A DNA stretch of 16,543 nt, taken from positions 1-16,543 of the forward strand of contig CAYTIK010000022.1 of the NCBI GenBank assembly GCA_964438025.1, written 5' to 3'. The notes below the pieces were generated by a model. That model searched no databases. It was not told the DNA's origin and was given only the letters and a program-made list of their open reading frames with translations. Of this stretch, positions 13,456 to 16,543 are shown one piece after another. Position numbers and translations under genes: made by a program. This stretch comes from GCA-002790615 sp964438025. Lineage in GTDB: Bacteria > Patescibacteriota > Minisyncoccia > Moranbacterales > UBA2206. Numbering within the stretch: position 1 is the first letter of the stretch; each line of letters starts with the position of its first letter.

Positions 13456-14715
13456 ATGTCAAAAAAACAAAAGGCAATTTTCTTTCTGGCAGTGAGTCTG
13501 ATTTCTCTGGGTTTTCTTTTAGGAAATGGAAAAAAAGCGCAAGCGGCCTGGGTGCAAAATTGTTGGTGGGTTTTTATAGATCATACTTATTGGTGTAGGG
13601 ATATTGCAGAGCCCTGTCATGGTTTTAAAGCTCCTTGTTCAAGGCCTGGCTGCGGAGGATCGTCTGGAAACATCTACGCCGCTAATTATTATAATAGTTG
13701 TGATATAGGGATACAATGGTGTAGCAATGTTCCTTCGCCGGGCATTTCACCTCGCTGCCACTATATTTACAAATGGAACTGCGGTGAAAGTCCTCGTTGG
13801 ACATGGATAAATGGTACCAGCTGTCAGGATGTTGGGCGGCCAAATTGCTGCACTGCCAATTGCAATAATTCCGGCAGTTATTGCAACGGAACTCCTTATG
13901 CTGGCAATTGTGGGCAAACTTGTTGGGGTACTGGATATTGTTGCAACGCTAATTGTGGCAATCCAGCCACAGTTTGTTCTGGAATTTCTTATGGCGACGG
14001 ATGCGGCGGTATTTGTTGGGGCACAAAATACTGTTGTAATCCCAATTGTGGCAATCCAGCCACAGTTTGTTCTGGAATTTCTTATGGCGACGGATGCGGC
14101 GGTATTTGTTGGGGCACAAAAAATTGTTGCACTCCTAATTGCAACGACTCCGGTAATTATTGTCCAGGATCATATACGGGAAATTGCGGACAAGTCTGCA
14201 CTGGCACTAAAGTCTGTGTTCCCGCTCCCACCGTCACCCTTTCTGCTTCTCTCGCCACTATTCCCAAGGGCAATTCTTCCACTTTGACTTGGACAACTGC
14301 TAATGCTACTTCCTGCTGGGCTACTAACGGGGTTGGAAACTGGACAAATCAGCCAAAAAGTTCAGCTGGTAGCAGTGAATTAACCACTCCAACGTCCACT
14401 ACCACCTACACTATCGAATGCTGGAATAGTATCGGAACTTCCAGTGGACCAGCTAATGCCACTGTCAATGTTACCTGTGCGCCCAATTGCAACGATTCCG
14501 ATAGCCATTGCCAAGGGACAACTTATACCGGTAATTGCGGACAAAACTGCAATGGCACCCTTCCTGATAGCTGTCCAGTCTGGATTGGAAATTGCGATAA
14601 AGTTTGCGGAGGCGGGATTGAAACCAGAAGCTGTTCTTGCCCGACTAGAACGGAAACTCGCGCCTGCAACTCCCAGCCTTGTCCGCCCGGATACCGGGAA
14701 GTGACGCCGTGGTAG
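13456..14715 (+). CDS. Cys-rich secreted protein 2 with tandem repeats and Ig-like domain
   Basis: The 419-residue protein has a Sec signal (about 1-30, cleavage at KAQA/AW). About 31-130 is Cys and Trp-rich. Four tandem repeats of about 31 residues follow at 131-253 with the pattern CCxxNC-x(6)-C-x(4)-YGxxCGxxCxGT; repeats 2 and 3 are almost identical. An Ig-like domain lies at about 257-340, starting PTVTLSASLATIPKGNSSTL, with a single pair of Trp/Cys core positions, a type I associate with Patescibacteria surface proteins. Another repeat copy and the TSP1-like end (340-419) are identical to the C-terminus of the protein at 11030-11893. It is probably a disulfide-rich surface adhesin or stalk; function inferred. 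The start is 16 bases after the TPR gene. The next gene down encodes a membrane-anchored CPHC thioredoxin-like protein, a fitting partner for disulfide formation. Confidence 0.85.
   Translation: MSKKQKAIFFLAVSLISLGFLLGNGKKAQAAWVQNCWWVFIDHTYWCRDIAEPCHGFKAPCSRPGCGGSSGNIYAANYYNSCDIGIQWCSNVPSPGISPRCHYIYKWNCGESPRWTWINGTSCQDVGRPNCCTANCNNSGSYCNGTPYAGNCGQTCWGTGYCCNANCGNPATVCSGISYGDGCGGICWGTKYCCNPNCGNPATVCSGISYGDGCGGICWGTKNCCTPNCNDSGNYCPGSYTGNCGQVCTGTKVCVPAPTVTLSASLATIPKGNSSTLTWTTANATSCWATNGVGNWTNQPKSSAGSSELTTPTSTTTYTIECWNSIGTSSGPANATVNVTCAPNCNDSDSHCQGTTYTGNCGQNCNGTLPDSCPVWIGNCDKVCGGGIETRSCSCPTRTETRACNSQPCPPGYREVTPW
13951..14136 (+). repeat. Two tandem 93-bp (31-codon) repeats
   Basis: The unit starting AATTGTGGCAATCCAGCCAC occurs at 13951 and again at 14044, a period of exactly 93 bases. 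The first 78 bases of both units are identical and the last 15 differ. They encode repeats 2 and 3 of the Cys-rich protein 2. The flanking repeats 1 and 4 are more divergent, so this pair comes from a recent in-frame duplication. Confidence 0.92.
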
Positions 14716-14762
14716 ATGACTAGCTTTTAGGTTATAGCTTTTAGGCTTTAGTTAGTAAAAAA
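14472..14762 (+). repeat. 291-bp perfect direct repeat, copy 2
   Basis: It is identical to 11650-11940, at an offset of 2822 bases. The repeat ends with the poly-A stretch after TTAGTTAGT. Recombination between the copies would remove the TPR gene and most of Cys-rich gene 2, leaving one fused Cys-rich gene. Confidence 0.97.
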
Positions 14763-14795
14763 ATAAAAGATAAAAAAGAAGGCCATCCTTTAAAG

Positions 14796-14824
14796 TTGTT
14801 TTAGTTTTTAATTAGAGTTATAAT
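14796..14824 (+). promoter_or_regulatory. Promoter of the thioredoxin-like gene, probably leaderless
   Basis: TTGTTT (14796-14801), a 17-base spacer and a perfect TATAAT (14819-14824) end seven bases before the ATG at 14832. The predicted start coincides with the ATG, so the mRNA should be leaderless, like that of lgt. Confidence 0.6.
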
Positions 14825-14831
14825 TTAACTG

Positions 14832-15212
14832 ATGGAAAAAAAGAGCATTATAAAAATAATCTTATTATTGACGGGGATCGTGATTTTAATTGCCGGACTT
14901 TGGTATTGGACCAAGCCGCAAGAGGCGACCGGTATCACTTCCGATGTCATTCTTTTTTACGGCCGGGAATGCCCGCACTGTCTGGATGTGGAAAAATTTA
15001 TTGAAGAAAACAAAATAGCCGAGAAAGTGCAATTTGACCGCTTGGAAGTTTTTCATAACTCCAAAAATCAGGCTATTTTGACGGCCAAAGCTCAAGAATG
15101 CGGGATTAACGAGGCGGAAGTTGGCGTGCCCTTTCTGTTTGATGTAGTGGAAAAGAAATGTCTGATAGGCGCACCGGATATCGAAGATTTTTTTACAAAA
15201 AAAGCGCAATAA
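14832..15212 (+). CDS. Membrane-anchored thioredoxin-like protein with CPHC motif
   Basis: The 126-residue protein has an N-terminal signal-anchor helix (about 7-26) and a small thioredoxin or glutaredoxin-like domain facing outward. The active-site motif is CPHC (47-50) after the strand DVILFYGRE, and the cis-proline segment is VGVPFLFD. CPHC is the motif of the oxidant DsbA, while the short domain and the spacing after it (LDVEKFIEEN) are closer to glutaredoxins. A further Cys lies in EKKCLIG near the end. Its own promoter allows separate expression. The neighbours (two Cys-rich secreted proteins, a six-Cys TPR protein, a four-Cys hydrolase) suggest it makes or reshuffles disulfides outside the membrane. 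No DsbB or VKOR partner is encoded in the window. Redox direction is unproven. Confidence 0.82.
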   Translation: MEKKSIIKIILLLTGIVILIAGLWYWTKPQEATGITSDVILFYGRECPHCLDVEKFIEENKIAEKVQFDRLEVFHNSKNQAILTAKAQECGINEAEVGVPFLFDVVEKKCLIGAPDIEDFFTKKAQ

Positions 15213-15254
15213 GATAGCCAAAAAATCTGAACAATATTTCCCAAATTAAATCCG

Positions 15255-16352
15255 ATGAAAAAAAGGAAACACCATTCAGACAACCTGTATCTCTTAAGTA
15301 AAGAGCTGAAGGAAAAATCCCAGCCTCTTCTTTTGAATGATTTGAAAAGAGGGGTAAAAGGAATCCAGCCGGATTTTTTTGACTTGCCTCTGGCGCGCTA
15401 CATTTTGCAGACTAAAAAAAATTCCACTTTGCTTCCGACAATAAAAAGAGGCCGGATGAAAAAAATTTTTACCGGCCAATCCGGGCGATATTTAGTCTTT
15501 CCTGCCGCGACTGCTTATCGGAAAGTCGACAGCTTGTTTTTTGATTCGTCCCAGCCGCAGCCAAAATATATTTATGCCACTTTCCTGGTTCACGGGGATG
15601 TTGTCTGGGAAGAATTGAAAAAAAAATATTCCAGTTGGGCGGGATTTATCGGCGATTTGGCCAGCGACTCTATCCCTAAGGTTTCCTTGGTACGCGCTTG
15701 GAATGTTTCCATTATCGGAGCGGTGATTTTCGGTATGGTAACGATGACTTTCATTTATCGTTACCTGGGCGAAAGCGTTTCCGCTAAAATAGACGGGGAA
15801 AAAGCCAAAAATTCGGTTCAAATAGAAAGCAGAAAGGGAGAAGTTCTGGGCGCCGAAGATTACGCTATCGAAGAAGCGGAAACGGAATTTATTACCAGAT
15901 TGATTGAAACTTATGATAAAAACGGGAAAAAAAATTCTTTGGAAAAAGAAATTCGGGCCATGGTCAAAGGTTATCCGATTGAAAGCATGATTCCGGAAAT
16001 TGCCAAACAAGACAGGATTGTCGCGGCTTTTCTGGTGGCGATTGCCAAAAAAGAATCTAGTTGGGGGACACGCGTGCCAGTGTATCAAGGCCAGGATTGC
16101 TATAATTATTGGGGCTGGCGGGGCAAGAATCCAATCGGGAGCGGCGGGCACACTTGCTTTGATAGTCCGGAAGATGCAGTTGAAACAGTGGCCAAAAGAA
16201 TTGCGAAACTGATCGATGAACACGGCCGGAACACGCCGGAAGAAATGGTGGTTTGGAAATGCGGCAGAGATTGTGAAGCCACAGGCGGACAAGCCGCTGC
16301 TAACAAATGGATTTCCGATGTCAATTTATATTTCAAAAAATTAAACAAATAA
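15255..16352 (+). CDS. GH73-like glucosaminidase with cytoplasmic N-terminal region and membrane anchor
   Basis: The 365-residue protein has three parts. Residues 1-150 have no signal peptide, are rich in Lys and Arg and should be cytoplasmic; I do not recognise this region. A transmembrane helix follows at about 151-168. A charged linker leads to the catalytic domain at about 237-362, which follows the GH73 layout: AKKESSWG with candidate catalytic Glu268, CYNYWGWRG (282-290) in place of NLFGIK, and FDSPEDAVETVAKR. Four cysteines (282, 301, 336, 340) match those of the paralog at the start of the window, so they probably form disulfides. The predicted role is cutting peptidoglycan at the outer membrane face. 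It begins 42 bases after the thioredoxin-like gene, without a ribosome site, and may share its transcript. A lysozyme-like transglycosylase is the alternative family. Confidence 0.8.
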   Translation: MKKRKHHSDNLYLLSKELKEKSQPLLLNDLKRGVKGIQPDFFDLPLARYILQTKKNSTLLPTIKRGRMKKIFTGQSGRYLVFPAATAYRKVDSLFFDSSQPQPKYIYATFLVHGDVVWEELKKKYSSWAGFIGDLASDSIPKVSLVRAWNVSIIGAVIFGMVTMTFIYRYLGESVSAKIDGEKAKNSVQIESRKGEVLGAEDYAIEEAETEFITRLIETYDKNGKKNSLEKEIRAMVKGYPIESMIPEIAKQDRIVAAFLVAIAKKESSWGTRVPVYQGQDCYNYWGWRGKNPIGSGGHTCFDSPEDAVETVAKRIAKLIDEHGRNTPEEMVVWKCGRDCEATGGQAAANKWISDVNLYFKKLNK

Positions 16353-16360
16353 AGTTTGCC

Positions 16361-16490
16361 CCGCACTAACTTTGCACTGCGCCGAAGGCGCAAAATGGGG
16401 GGGGTATTCAATTTGTTTTTCTAATTTATTATAGAAATAACACTTCTGGTTTTAAATTATTATATCGAATAAGGTGTAAAGTTAGTGCGG
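16361..16490. repeat. 130-bp element with 17-bp terminal inverted repeats, MITE-like
   Basis: CCGCACTAACTTTGCAC (16361-16377) and GTGTAAAGTTAGTGCGG (16474-16490) are inverted repeats with one mismatch. Inside are a TGCGCC-GAA-GGCGCA hairpin (16378-16392), a run of eight G residues (16397-16404) and an A/T-rich core. There is no reading frame of note and no clear target-site duplication. It lies directly after the GH73-like gene, so it could instead be a large hairpin in the 3' end of that transcript. The remaining 53 bases to the window end hold nothing I can identify. Confidence 0.5.
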
Positions 16491-16543
16491 CGTATTAGAT
16501 CATTAATAAATCTTACTTTAGCGTTTTTCGCAATAGCTCCAGT

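Noticed and set aside
13951..14136. CRISPR-like direct repeats
   Set aside because: The 93-bp repeats are contiguous, in frame with a secreted protein and have no spacers; no cas gene is present.
11650..14762. Composite transposon bounded by the 291-bp direct repeats
   Set aside because: The repeats contain coding sequence of a secreted protein, have no transposase or inverted ends, and no target duplication is seen.
15492..16292. 266-codon minus-strand frame opposite the GH73-like gene
   Set aside because: It is the mirror of a gene with clear family motifs; its translation shows no family motif and a composition skewed toward Phe, Asn and Ile.

Overview
This window looks like a chromosomal stretch from a member of the Candidate Phyla Radiation (Patescibacteria), most likely a Parcubacteria-type lineage. 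The basis is mixed. It is AT-rich, almost none of its genes has a Shine-Dalgarno sequence, and two promoters sit so close to the ATG that the mRNAs should be leaderless. It also carries Cys-rich secreted proteins with the short repeats and the PTVTLSAS-type Ig-like module I associate with these bacteria. All long frames stay open with the standard code (TAA or TAG stops), which argues against the UGA-as-glycine lineages. The phylum is an inference; no rRNA or ribosomal protein gene is present.

Left part (1-5700): the window opens inside a membrane-anchored GH73-like peptidoglycan hydrolase. A 700-base stretch without a long gene follows. It holds a TGTCAT-type inverted repeat, a strong promoter, a candidate structured RNA or 29-residue peptide unit ending in an intrinsic terminator, and a perfect 17-bp palindrome. 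Then come a lipoprotein cyclophilin, a BaiN/HI0933-type flavoprotein and a P1B-like P-type ATPase with an altered transmembrane metal motif. The spacers between them hold further dispersed inverted repeats.

Middle (5700-10160): a MacB-type ABC exporter pair (an ATPase with an unusual 200-residue helical C-terminal extension, and an FtsX-fold permease) is followed by a 48-residue small helical protein with its own strong promoter. Convergent to it is a two-gene minus-strand operon: a dolichyl-phosphate-glucosyltransferase-like GT2 and a ChbG/YdjC-type deacetylase, separated by one base.

Right part (10160-16543): this is a cell-envelope locus. It runs lgt, Cys-rich secreted protein 1, membrane-anchored TPR protein with a six-Cys region, Cys-rich secreted protein 2, membrane-anchored CPHC thioredoxin-like protein, and a second GH73-like hydrolase. 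The two Cys-rich genes end in a perfect 291-bp direct repeat that includes the last 80 codons, the stop and the 3' flank. A likely joint theme is export, disulfide bonding and surface anchoring of Cys-rich proteins, plus wall remodelling; the GH73-like proteins and the TPR protein also have conserved extracytoplasmic cysteines. A 130-bp element with 17-bp inverted ends follows the last gene.

I found no tRNA, rRNA, CRISPR array, transposase or phage gene.
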